Part shown: positions 6,301-13,700 of the stretch, in pieces
Position numbering within the stretch: the first letter of the stretch is position 1
How the letters are laid out: each line of letters starts with the position of its first letter
NCBI GenBank assembly: GCA_937926875.1
Contig: CALBAX010000051.1
Coordinates: 1 to 18,577, forward strand
Length of the DNA stretch: 18,577 nucleotides
Direction of reading: 5' to 3'
Source: an uncultured Desulfovibrio sp.
Lineage (GTDB): Bacteria > Desulfobacterota > Desulfovibrionia > Desulfovibrionales > Desulfovibrionaceae
The notes under the pieces: model-generated
What the model saw: only the letters and a program-made list of their open reading frames with translations
Told to the model about the DNA's origin: nothing
The model's database searches: none
Position numbers and translations under genes: made by a program

Positions 6301-6852
6301 ATGAATTTGCGCACTATTGGCTGCGTGGAGCTGAACAGCGTCGCCGTGGGTATGCACACGGCCGATGAAATGGTCAAGGCCGCCGAAGTCCGGCTCGTGC
6401 TGTCCCGTCCGACCTGCCCCGGGCGCTATCTGGTCATCGTCTGCGGTGATACCGGGGCGGTAAAGAGCTCTGTGGAAAAGGGCCGTGCCATCGGCGGCGA
6501 CATGGTAGTGGACTGGTTCCTCATCCCCAATGTCCACGAAAGCGTCATCCCCGCCCTGAGCGGTACGGCCCTGGGCACGCGTATTGATGCCCTGGGCGTC
6601 ATCGAGACCTATACCTCCGCCTCCTGTATCCTGGCAGCCGATGCCGCGGCCAAGGCCGGTCAGGTGCACCTGCTGGAGATCCGTTTCGCCGCCGGTCTGG
6701 GCGGCAAGGCTTTTGTGACCATGACCGGTGAAGTCAGCTCCGTGCAGGCTTCCGTGGATGCCGGTGTAGCCGAGGCCAACAAGACCGCGCCCGTACTGAG
6801 CCAGATCGTCATCCCCTCCCCCTGCGACGATCTCAAGGCCCAGCTGGTGTGA
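6301..6852 (+). CDS. pduT: PduT tandem BMC-T shell protein, second copy
   Basis: A 183-residue double-BMC-domain shell protein. The first domain contains PTCPGRY with Cys39, matching the CPGK context of the [4Fe-4S]-binding pore cysteine of Salmonella PduT. The second domain begins ALGVIETYTSASCILAADAA, also close to Salmonella PduT (GIVETWSVAACISAADRA). It follows pduS by 14 nt and precedes pduU, the canonical S-T-U order, so this is the orthologous PduT and the natural electron partner of PduS. The ATG at 6301 is preceded by AGGTGA with a five-base spacer. An in-frame GTG at 6292 would fall inside that SD and is rejected. Confidence 0.95.
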   Translation: MNLRTIGCVELNSVAVGMHTADEMVKAAEVRLVLSRPTCPGRYLVIVCGDTGAVKSSVEKGRAIGGDMVVDWFLIPNVHESVIPALSGTALGTRIDALGVIETYTSASCILAADAAAKAGQVHLLEIRFAAGLGGKAFVTMTGEVSSVQASVDAGVAEANKTAPVLSQIVIPSPCDDLKAQLV

Positions 6853-6864
6853 CGCGCCTCTGCC

Positions 6865-6902
6865 GCAACGCCTGTGTCCGCTCGACCGGGGACGGGCGTT
6901 GC
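6865..6902 (+). promoter_or_regulatory. Stem-loop between pduT and pduU
   Basis: An outer stem GCAACGCC/GGCGTTGC (8 bp) encloses GTCC/GGAC around a GC-rich loop, 12 bases after the pduT stop and before the AAGGAG of pduU. It is followed by AACGACTTTTC, a weak T-run offset by five bases. It could be a leaky terminator or a stability element. Confidence 0.55.
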
Positions 6903-6926
6903 AACGACTTTTCAAGGAGATGACGG

Positions 6927-7286
6927 GTGACGAAGCTCAAGGATGAACCCCGGCAGCGGGTTATCCAGGAATATGTGCCGGGCAAGCAGATCACGCTGGC
7001 CCATGTCATCGCCAGCCCGCAGCGGAGCATCTACCTCAAGCTGGGGCTGGACGAGGATATGGGCGATGCCATCGGCATCCTGACCATCACACCCAGTGAA
7101 GGGGTTATCATCGCCGCGGATATCGCCACCAAGGCGGGTGCTGTGGAGATCGGCTTCCTGGACCGCTTCGGCGGCTCGCTCCTGCTTTGCGGCGATGTGG
7201 CCAGTGTGGAAGCTGCTGTCTGCGGCGTGCTTGCCTATTTCGGGGACATCCTCCATTACGACACCGTGGAGATGACCCGTACCTGA
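6927..7286 (+). CDS. pduU: PduU-type circularly permuted BMC-H shell protein
   Basis: A 119-residue shell protein of the PduU/EutS group, a circularly permuted BMC domain whose N-terminal strands form a beta-barrel plug over the hexamer pore. The N-terminus VIQEYVPGKQITLAHVIASP is nearly that of Salmonella PduU, and the body has IGILTITPSEGVIIAADIATKAGAVEIGFLDRF and GDVASVEAAV. It ends in the family-typical TRT. The start is GTG, preceded by AAGGAG about nine bases upstream; no nearby ATG is in frame. Its position between pduT and pduV matches pdu operons. Confidence 0.96.
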   Translation: MTKLKDEPRQRVIQEYVPGKQITLAHVIASPQRSIYLKLGLDEDMGDAIGILTITPSEGVIIAADIATKAGAVEIGFLDRFGGSLLLCGDVASVEAAVCGVLAYFGDILHYDTVEMTRT

Positions 7287-7302
7287 TGCGGAGGAGGGCC
7301 GT

Positions 7303-7806
7303 ATGCGATCCGTGCAGCGACGCATCATGCTGGTGGGGGAGCAGGCCTCCGGCAAAGGCCGGCTCATTTCCCTGCTGACGGGGGGGCGCTGGCAGGAACG
7401 GCGCGTCATGGCCGTGGAATATTGCGGCCCCTTCATCAATACGCCCGGGGAATTCCTGGAGAACCGGCGCTTCTATCCGGCCCTGATAACGGCGGCCATG
7501 GATTGTTCCCTGATCTGCTTCCTGCAGAATGCCCGCAGCCGGACAAGCCTTTTCCCTCCCCGCTTTGCCAGCATGTTCAATTGCGCCACACTGGGGCTCA
7601 TCACTGCCTGTGATGCCCCGGAGGCTTCCCTTGCGCGGGCAGGCCGTTTTTTGCAGGCAGCGGGGCTGGCGCAGTGGTTGCCGGTGAGTCTGGAAAGTGG
7701 CGTGGGCATGGACGCGTTGCGGACCTGCCTTCAGGAAAAAAGCGGTTTTTCTTTTGCTGGCCCGGTGGAGTCCGGTGTCCAGCCAGGAACGGGGTCATGG
7801 ACATGA
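7303..7806 (+). CDS. pduV: PduV/EutP-like GTPase relative with degenerate nucleotide-binding motifs
   Basis: A 167-residue Ras-like P-loop protein of the EutP/PduV family. In Salmonella, PduV is associated with compartment positioning; EutP homologues bind nucleotide. Family hallmarks are the G3 region NTPGEFLENRRFY (residues 46-58) and the position after pduU. Each key motif is altered. The P-loop is GEQASGKG (12-19), with Gly where Ser/Thr should bind Mg. G3 begins with Asn46 instead of Asp. The G4 motif is TACD (101-104) where homologues have TKAD/SKTD. The frame is intact, so this is not a pseudogene by disruption; it may bind nucleotide weakly or act structurally. The gene overlaps the next one by ten bases (ATGGACATGA), implying coupled translation. 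Confidence 0.85.
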   Translation: MRSVQRRIMLVGEQASGKGRLISLLTGGRWQERRVMAVEYCGPFINTPGEFLENRRFYPALITAAMDCSLICFLQNARSRTSLFPPRFASMFNCATLGLITACDAPEASLARAGRFLQAAGLAQWLPVSLESGVGMDALRTCLQEKSGFSFAGPVESGVQPGTGSWT

Positions 7807-8741
7807 GCGGACTGGAACTTGCCCGGAGATTTTACGAGCACTGCGCGCCGCTTTTGCGGCAGCGCATCCCCGATGTCATGGAGCGCGCCGCTGTGGGCCT
7901 TGTGGGCGAAGGCTCGGAGTGCTTTGGCTGTGACGATGGCCTGTCGCAGGATCACGACTGGGGGCCGGGCTTTTGCCTCTGGCTGCCGCGCAAGCAGTTG
8001 CAGCAGGAGAGCGAGCGCATCGAAGCCGCTTTCGCGGCCCTGCCCGAGAGCTTTGAGGGCATGCCCAGCCGCCTTTTGCCTGCCCGGCGTAGGGGACGCG
8101 TCGGGCCGCTGGCCATCGAAGATTTTTATCTGGGGCTGACCGGCCTGTCCACGCCTCCCCAGGACTGGAGGCAATGGCTGGCTGTGCCGGAATGGCGTTT
8201 TGCCGCCGCGGTCAATGGCCGGGTCTTCCATGACGGGGCGGGCATCTTCAGCCGGTGGCGTTCCGTGCTGGAGCAGGGGTATCCCGAAGACGTCCGCCTG
8301 AAGAAGATGGCGGCCCGCTGCATGCAGATGGCCCAGTCCGGGCAGTACAACCTGCAACGTTGCCGTGCGCGCCGCGATGCCGTGGCCGCCAGCCTGGCCC
8401 AGGGGCGTTTCGTCGAATCGACTCTTTCCCTGCTGTATCTGCTGAACAGGCGCTACATGCCGTTCTACAAATGGGCCTGGGCCCTGGCAGGGCGGCTGTC
8501 GGTACTGGGACCGGCCATTTGCGAGAAGCTGCACCGTCTGGTGAGCCTTCCGGCTGCCGAATGCTGCGCGGCAAGGGCCCTGGTCCCCACTGTCGAGGAG
8601 ATCTGCTTCCTGATGGCTGCGGAACTGCGGCGGCAGGGCTTGTCCGCCGTGCCCCACGACTGGTTGTGGGATCACGGCCCGGCGCTGATGCGGCATGTCC
8701 GCACGCCGGAACTGCTGCGCATGGATCTGTTGCAGGAATGA
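7797..8741 (+). CDS. DUF4037 nucleotidyltransferase-like protein
   Basis: A 314-residue protein with a DUF4037 C-terminal region: NG.VF.D at about 140-147, YPEDVR, GQYNLQRCRARRD and LLNRRYMPFYKW. The N-terminal part carries a full polymerase-beta nucleotidyltransferase signature, GS (G39, S40), eleven residues, then DHDW (D52, D54), inside GEGSECFGCDDGLSQDHDWG. Known folds with this signature transfer NMP to a small molecule, RNA or protein; the substrate here is unknown. The rest is predicted helical, as in kanamycin-nucleotidyltransferase-type proteins. The start at ATG 7797 overlaps the end of the pduV-like gene, with AGGAACGGGG upstream; ATG 7803 is an alternative. Coupling to a BMC operon and to the DUF4125 gene downstream suggests a role in compartment regulation or cargo modification, but this is inference. 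Confidence 0.85.
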   Translation: MDMSGLELARRFYEHCAPLLRQRIPDVMERAAVGLVGEGSECFGCDDGLSQDHDWGPGFCLWLPRKQLQQESERIEAAFAALPESFEGMPSRLLPARRRGRVGPLAIEDFYLGLTGLSTPPQDWRQWLAVPEWRFAAAVNGRVFHDGAGIFSRWRSVLEQGYPEDVRLKKMAARCMQMAQSGQYNLQRCRARRDAVAASLAQGRFVESTLSLLYLLNRRYMPFYKWAWALAGRLSVLGPAICEKLHRLVSLPAAECCAARALVPTVEEICFLMAAELRRQGLSAVPHDWLWDHGPALMRHVRTPELLRMDLLQE

Positions 8742-8778
8742 CCGCTCCGCGCGGTGAGGGGTCACAAGAGCTTTGAGA

Positions 8779-8792
8779 CCGGACATGTCCGG
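8779..8792. promoter_or_regulatory. 14-bp perfect palindrome upstream of the TPR-DUF4125 gene
   Basis: CCGGACATGTCCGG is a perfect inverted repeat in the 65-nt gap between the DUF4037 and TPR genes, 14 bases before the ATG at 8807. It could be a small mRNA hairpin close to the SD (GAGG at 8798-8801) or a dimeric regulator site. A shorter hairpin (ACCGC-tccgc-GCGGT) lies just after the DUF4037 stop. Confidence 0.45.
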
Positions 8793-8806
8793 CAAGCGAG
8801 GTAGGC

Positions 8807-10345
8807 ATGAACAGTCAGGAATGGCATGCACGATTGCGCCAGGGCCAGCAGATGCAGCAACAGGGCGACCATGCCGGGGCGGAACAGGTCTTTCGGGAAC
8901 TGGCAGAACAGGAGGACAACTCTCCGGGGCAGAGCGTGCTGGCGCTGGACATGCTGGCCCGTTGCCTGCATGAGCGGCATCACGACCAGGAGGCCATGCG
9001 GCTTCTGGAAAGAGCGGCGATCCTGGCCCGGGCAGAACTGCGCTGGCAGGATCCGCTCAAGGCCGGCGTCATGCAGAATCTGGCCCGGCTCCATCTGCTT
9101 GCCGGCCATCGGGAGACGAGCGTCGCTCTGGGCACGGAAGTGCTGGAAGGTCTGGAACAGGCGCTTGGCGCCGGACATGTGGAAGTGGCGCGGGCCATGC
9201 AGGGCCTGGCTGCCGCCCATTATGAGCTGAAGCACTGGGACCGCGCCGAAGCCCTGCTGCTGCGTGCCAAGGGGATCTGGGAAGCCCAGGCCGCCCCCGT
9301 GCCGGAGCTGGCCGTCTGTTACAATAATCTGGGACGTCTCAACGAAGAGCGGGGCCAGTACGAACGGGGCATCGCCTGGCATCGGCAGGCCGTGGCCCTG
9401 CGCCGCAAACTGCTGGGCCAGCATCCGGATACGGCCTTTTCCCTCGGGAATCTGGGGGTGGCGCTGGCCAGTGCCGGACAGTGGGAAGAGGCCGTGCGCA
9501 TCCTTGAAGAATGTCTGGTCTGTTACGCCCATTGCGGGCGTACCGGGGGCTATGAGGTGGAAGGCTACCGCCGCAATCTGGAGGTCTGCCGTCAGGCATT
9601 GGCCGCAGGAGGACGCGCGGCGGGCAGGACATCCCTGGTCGCGGGCAGCATGAACGACAGCAATGTCATCGACCTTGAGGCGCTGCGGGCCCTGTCGGGC
9701 CTGTTGTCCTATGCTGACGACGAGGAAGGGGCCGCTGTTCCTGTGCCTTCGGCTCCAGCATCCATTCCAGCGGCTCCCGCGGCTGTCGTCGCTGTTTCTG
9801 CGGCCACCATGCCGCAAGCACCGGTCCGGGAGGCGGAAGCGGAACGGCAGGCCCTGTTGCGGGATATCGTGGAGCGGGAATGGCGCATGTTCCAGTCCAC
9901 GCCCAGTGAGGGCGGCCCTGCCGTCTGCCAAAAGAATCCCCAGGCGTTCCGGCTCATGCGGCGCATGTCGCATATCGTCCACGATCTGCCTTTCTTGCGT
10001 TCCTATGCCGATGATCTGCGTGCAGGCGAGCAGGCCGGCAGGAATTTCATGATCGAGAAATACGCCCGTATGGGGAACAAGCTGCCCCCCTTGCAGGACG
10101 ATCCCCATCTCGACGAGATCACGGAGCAGGAGAGCCTCTTCCTGCGGGAGGCCGCCCGGGAGCATCCGCGCATCTTCCGCGCCGCCCAGGGGCAGGAGTT
10201 CTGCACCTACCTGCGTTGCGAACTGGAAAGCCTGTCGCCGCGCAGCCTGGGGCTGTACGCTGCCGAGATACGTCAGGCCCGGCAGCAGGGCATCAATTTT
10301 GCCCGGATCCGTTATGAGTTCCTGAAAAAACATTTGGGACAGTAA
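8807..10345 (+). CDS. TPR protein with C-terminal DUF4125 domain
   Basis: A 512-residue protein in three parts. Residues 1 to about 265 are tetratricopeptide helices. The clearest are LAVCYNNLGRLNEERGQYERGIAWHRQAVALRRKLLG and the next repeat, SLGNLGVALASAGQWEEAVRILEECL, in the kinesin-light-chain style. Residues about 265-345 form an Ala/Pro/Val-rich linker with one helical stretch (DLEALRALSGLLSYA). Residues about 345-512 are a DUF4125 domain, recognised from REWRMFQ...EGGPAVCQ, MRRMSHI, NFMIEKYARM and the terminal GINFARIRYEFLKKHLG. No signal peptide or membrane segment is seen, so it is likely cytosolic. It probably acts with the DUF4037 protein encoded just upstream. The start ATG has GAGG five bases upstream. 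The molecular function is unknown. It is the last gene before a strong terminator. Confidence 0.85.
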   Translation: MNSQEWHARLRQGQQMQQQGDHAGAEQVFRELAEQEDNSPGQSVLALDMLARCLHERHHDQEAMRLLERAAILARAELRWQDPLKAGVMQNLARLHLLAGHRETSVALGTEVLEGLEQALGAGHVEVARAMQGLAAAHYELKHWDRAEALLLRAKGIWEAQAAPVPELAVCYNNLGRLNEERGQYERGIAWHRQAVALRRKLLGQHPDTAFSLGNLGVALASAGQWEEAVRILEECLVCYAHCGRTGGYEVEGYRRNLEVCRQALAAGGRAAGRTSLVAGSMNDSNVIDLEALRALSGLLSYADDEEGAAVPVPSAPASIPAAPAAVVAVSAATMPQAPVREAEAERQALLRDIVEREWRMFQSTPSEGGPAVCQKNPQAFRLMRRMSHIVHDLPFLRSYADDLRAGEQAGRNFMIEKYARMGNKLPPLQDDPHLDEITEQESLFLREAAREHPRIFRAAQGQEFCTYLRCELESLSPRSLGLYAAEIRQARQQGINFARIRYEFLKKHLGQ

Positions 10346-10376
10346 GCCCGATACGGGCCGTGCGTCAGGGCTGATG

Positions 10377-10415
10377 GCCCGGCGGGGAGGACTTTGACCT
10401 CTCTGCCGGGCTTTT
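10377..10415 (+). terminator. Rho-independent terminator of the BMC/DUF4037-DUF4125 operon
   Basis: A 14-bp stem, GCCCGGCGGGGAGG paired with CCTCTCTGCCGGGC (two G-U wobbles, otherwise perfect), with loop ACTTTGA and then TTTT. It begins 32 bases after the DUF4125 stop. Confidence 0.9.
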
Positions 10416-10652
10416 GTGCTTGCGAAGGACGATCTTCCCACCGCCTGTATCGGTTGAGCTGCTGTTCGATGATGTTCCCGGATGCAGGGCGGCTGATAGG
10501 CCGTAAACCTTGGAGACGGCGGATAACGGGATGGGGGGATGCTTCCGGGGCAGCCTGCCTCTCCTGCGGGGCACATCATCCGGATGTGCGCGCACGGCGG
10601 GAAGGCAGATGCCGCTGACGGAAAAGTCAGGCGCAAAGGGAACGTAAAACTG

Positions 10653-10686
10653 GAACGGGGGATGCCGCTAGCGGCATCCCCCGTTC
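10653..10686 (-). terminator. 34-nt perfect palindrome, likely terminator of the glycogen operon
   Basis: A perfect inverted repeat with 15-bp arms (GAACGGGGGATGCCG) around CTAG, lying 24 bases after the stop of the leftward fusion gene. Read leftward it is followed by CAGTTTTACG, a short T-run offset by three bases. It could also fold for rightward transcripts, where TTCATTGG follows, so it may act on both strands. Confidence 0.78.
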
Positions 10687-10709
10687 TTCATTGGTATGAT
10701 GGATGTGAC

Positions 10710-13700
10710 TTATCCCCACAGGACAAGGCGTGTCTCCAGAGGCGAGGACAGTCCTTCGGTGCAGGGCATGACGCGCACACCGTACACATGGTTCCCGCTG
10801 CGGTCAGGCGTGTAGGTGCAGACAAAGGTCATGGTCCCGTCCACACTTTCGCTTTCCGGCTGCATCTCCACCACGTCGGGCGTTTCCGTGAAGGTGGAGC
10901 CGTCACCGGGGCCGGCCACCAGCTGGACAAGCAGCTCGTCGAGCTTCATGCTGCCGGGATGCACGGTCACGGCCACATGCAGGGACTGGCCGTCCAGCAG
11001 GCTGTCTTCCTTGATCCCTTCGATGCGGATGGTATCCATCTGCACGGAGCCGAAACGCACGCTGACGTCCTGCTTCCAGTGGGTCAGGTGACGGGCCAGG
11101 GCGTAATGGTTGCTGCGTATCTCCTGATGGCTGGTGGCTGCCGGGATGTAGTAGTCACTGAGGTAATCGCGCAGCATGCGGTGCGAGCTGTACTGGGCGA
11201 TGAGGGTCTGCATGGCCTTGCGGACGCGCAGCAGCCAGTTGTGAGGCCGGTTGTCTGCGTCACGTTCGAAGTAGAGCGGGATCACCTTGTCTTCCAGCAG
11301 GGAATACAGGGAGGCTGCATCGTCATAGTCGCTCTGTTCAGGGCCCAGGCTGCCCTTGGCCACCAGAGGGCCGATGGTCCAGCCATTGGTGCCGTTGTAC
11401 CCTTCGCACCACCAGCCGTCGGCCACACTGAGGTTGAGGCCGCCATTGACCGCCACCTTCTGGCCGCTGGTACCGCAGGCTTCATAGGGACGGCGGGGAT
11501 TGTTGAGCCAGACATCGCAGCCCTGCACCATCAGACGGGAAACTGCCAGACTGTAGTCTTCGATGAAGAAGATCTTGCCGAAGAAGCGGGGCGACAGCAT
11601 ATGCTGGAAGACTTCCCGGATCAGGCCGATGCCCTGGGTGTCTGCGGGATGGGCCTTGCCGGCAAAGACGAAGATGACGGGCTGTCCATTCTTTTCCAGG
11701 ATACGGGCCAAACGGTCCACATCGGCAAAGAGCAGGGTCGCGCGCTTGTACGGAGCGAAGCGGCGGGCAAAACCGATCACCAGGGTCTCGGGGGTCAGCC
11801 GGGAGGCCATTTCCTGCTGCTTTTCGTAGGAGATGGCGAATTTTTTGAAAAATTCCGGCAGGCTGGAGCGGATGGCCTCCAGCAGATGCTTTTTCTGGGT
11901 CTGGCGGGCCGTCCAGAGGTCGGCATCGGGGATTTCCGCGATGCGGGTCCACTTCTGATCATCAGGCGTCAGCTCCTGCCAGCCTTCGCCCAGATGCTTT
12001 TGCAGCAGGGGACGCATGGCCGGGCCGGCGTAGGAAGGCACATGGATGCCATTGGTCACAGAGAAGATGGGGATCTCCGCCACCGGGACACCCTGCCATC
12101 CTTCCTGCCACATATGGCGGGAGACCACACCGTGCAGGGCGCTGACGCCGTTGGCCTTCATGGAATATTTGAGGGCCAGGACGGTCATCTCGAAGACGTT
12201 GCGCTCGCTGCCTTCGAAGCGGCCCATGTTGACCAGGGTCTGCCAGCTGATGCCCACGCTCTGGATATAGGGCTTGAAGTAGGCTTCCATGCTTTCCAGC
12301 GAGAAGCGTTCATTGCCGGCATCCACGGGCGTATGGGTCGTGAACAGGGTGCTGCCGCGCACCACTTCGCCCGCCTCTTCGAAGGACAGGCCGTTCTCCT
12401 GCATGAGCAGGCGGATGCGTTCGAAGATGAGGAAGGCCGAGTGCCCTTCGTTCATGTGATAGGCAGCAGGGCGGATGTCCAGGGCGCGCAGCATGTTCAC
12501 GCCGCCTCGGCCCAGCAGGATCTCCTGCCGCAGGCGGATGTCGCGGTCCGCTTCATACAGGCGGGCCGTGATCTTGCGGTCCTCCGCCGTATTGGAAGGC
12601 AGGTTGGTGTCCAGCAGGTAGAGGTTGATCCGCCCCACGCGTACCAGCCAGATCTGTACGTGCAGGCGGCGGCCCGGCATCTGGATATATAGCTCGCGGG
12701 GTTTGCCGTCCGGGGCCTTGACCTGTTCTATGGGCAGCGTGGAAAAATCGTTTTCGGGATATACCGGGGTCTGGTTGCCGTTTTTGTCGATGATCTGGCG
12801 GAAGTAACCGTTCTTGTACAGCAGGCCCACAGCCACCAGCGGGATGTTCAGGTCACTGGCGGATTTCAGGTGGTCGCCGGAAAGGACACCCAGGCCGCCG
12901 GAATAGATGGGCAGGCATTCGCTCAGGCCGTATTCTGTGGAGAAATAGGCCAGAGGCTGTTGCGGGGTCAGGGGACCGAAGTTTTGCGGCGCCTCGTCCA
13001 TATAGGCATCGAAGGCCGCCATGGTCTGATTGTACAGCCGCAGATAGCTCTGCTCGTGAGCCACGATGATCAGCCGTGCCCGTGTGGCTTTTTCCAGCGT
13101 GGCGATGGGGTTGTGGTTGCTGCGTTCCCATTCCTCCTCGTTGAGGGCCGAGAACAGGTGATGGCATTCGGGGTGCCAGCTCCACCAGAGGTTGTGGGCC
13201 AGCTCGCGCAGGCGGCTGATGGCCGGAGGCAGTGAGGTCAGTGCCGTGAAACTGTGCAGGTTGGGCGTGGTGGACATGGTGGCCGCCAGTACGCGGGTCA
13301 GGGCCGTGCTGCTGCCGTCCGGCTGCGAGCTGCGCTGGCGCGCCTTGTCCAGGGCCAGACCGTAGGCCTGCGCATAGTAGGGGAAGAACTGCTCCCAGGA
13401 GCAGCCTTCCGCCACATGGCGCACCATGCGCCGGTGTTCCTGCAACTGTTCTTCAGGCAGGGACGCGTAGTGCAGGAGCACATCGCGCAGGCTGGCCGCG
13501 GTCTCGTCATACGAAGTCTGGCGGCGGCAGATGATGGTCACGCCGTTCTTGTCGCGCTGGCTGGAACGCACCCACATGCCGAAACCGGAAAGGTCGGTGG
13601 TGACGGTGGGCACGGCATGGGCGGCGCTTTCCTGCGGCGTATAGCCCCAGGGTTCGTACCAGGAGGGGAACACGCCCAGATCGCAGGCAGCCAGTACCTC

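Larger units (their letters stand above)
10346..10709. other. Convergent intergenic region
   Basis: These 364 bases separate the tail-to-tail BMC and glycogen operons. They hold a + strand terminator (10377-10415) and a 34-nt palindrome serving the - strand (10653-10686). A small 7-bp hairpin without a T-run (GCACATC-atccg-GATGTGC, 10571-10589) lies between them. No gene with an SD or recognisable protein is visible; open frames crossing it are antisense to neighbouring genes. Confidence 0.7.

Noticed and set aside
10571..10589. Hairpin GCACATC-atccg-GATGTGC as a third terminator
   Set aside because: Only a 7-bp stem with no T-run on either strand, and two better terminators flank it.
8762..10636. 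A 624-codon - strand open frame opposite the TPR-DUF4125 gene
   Set aside because: The + strand product has clear TPR and DUF4125 motifs; the - strand frame crosses the terminator and has none.
10539..12692. A 717-codon + strand open frame entering the phosphorylase region
   Set aside because: Runs through the terminator palindrome and antisense to the GT35 domain; His/Gly/Gln-rich with no motif.
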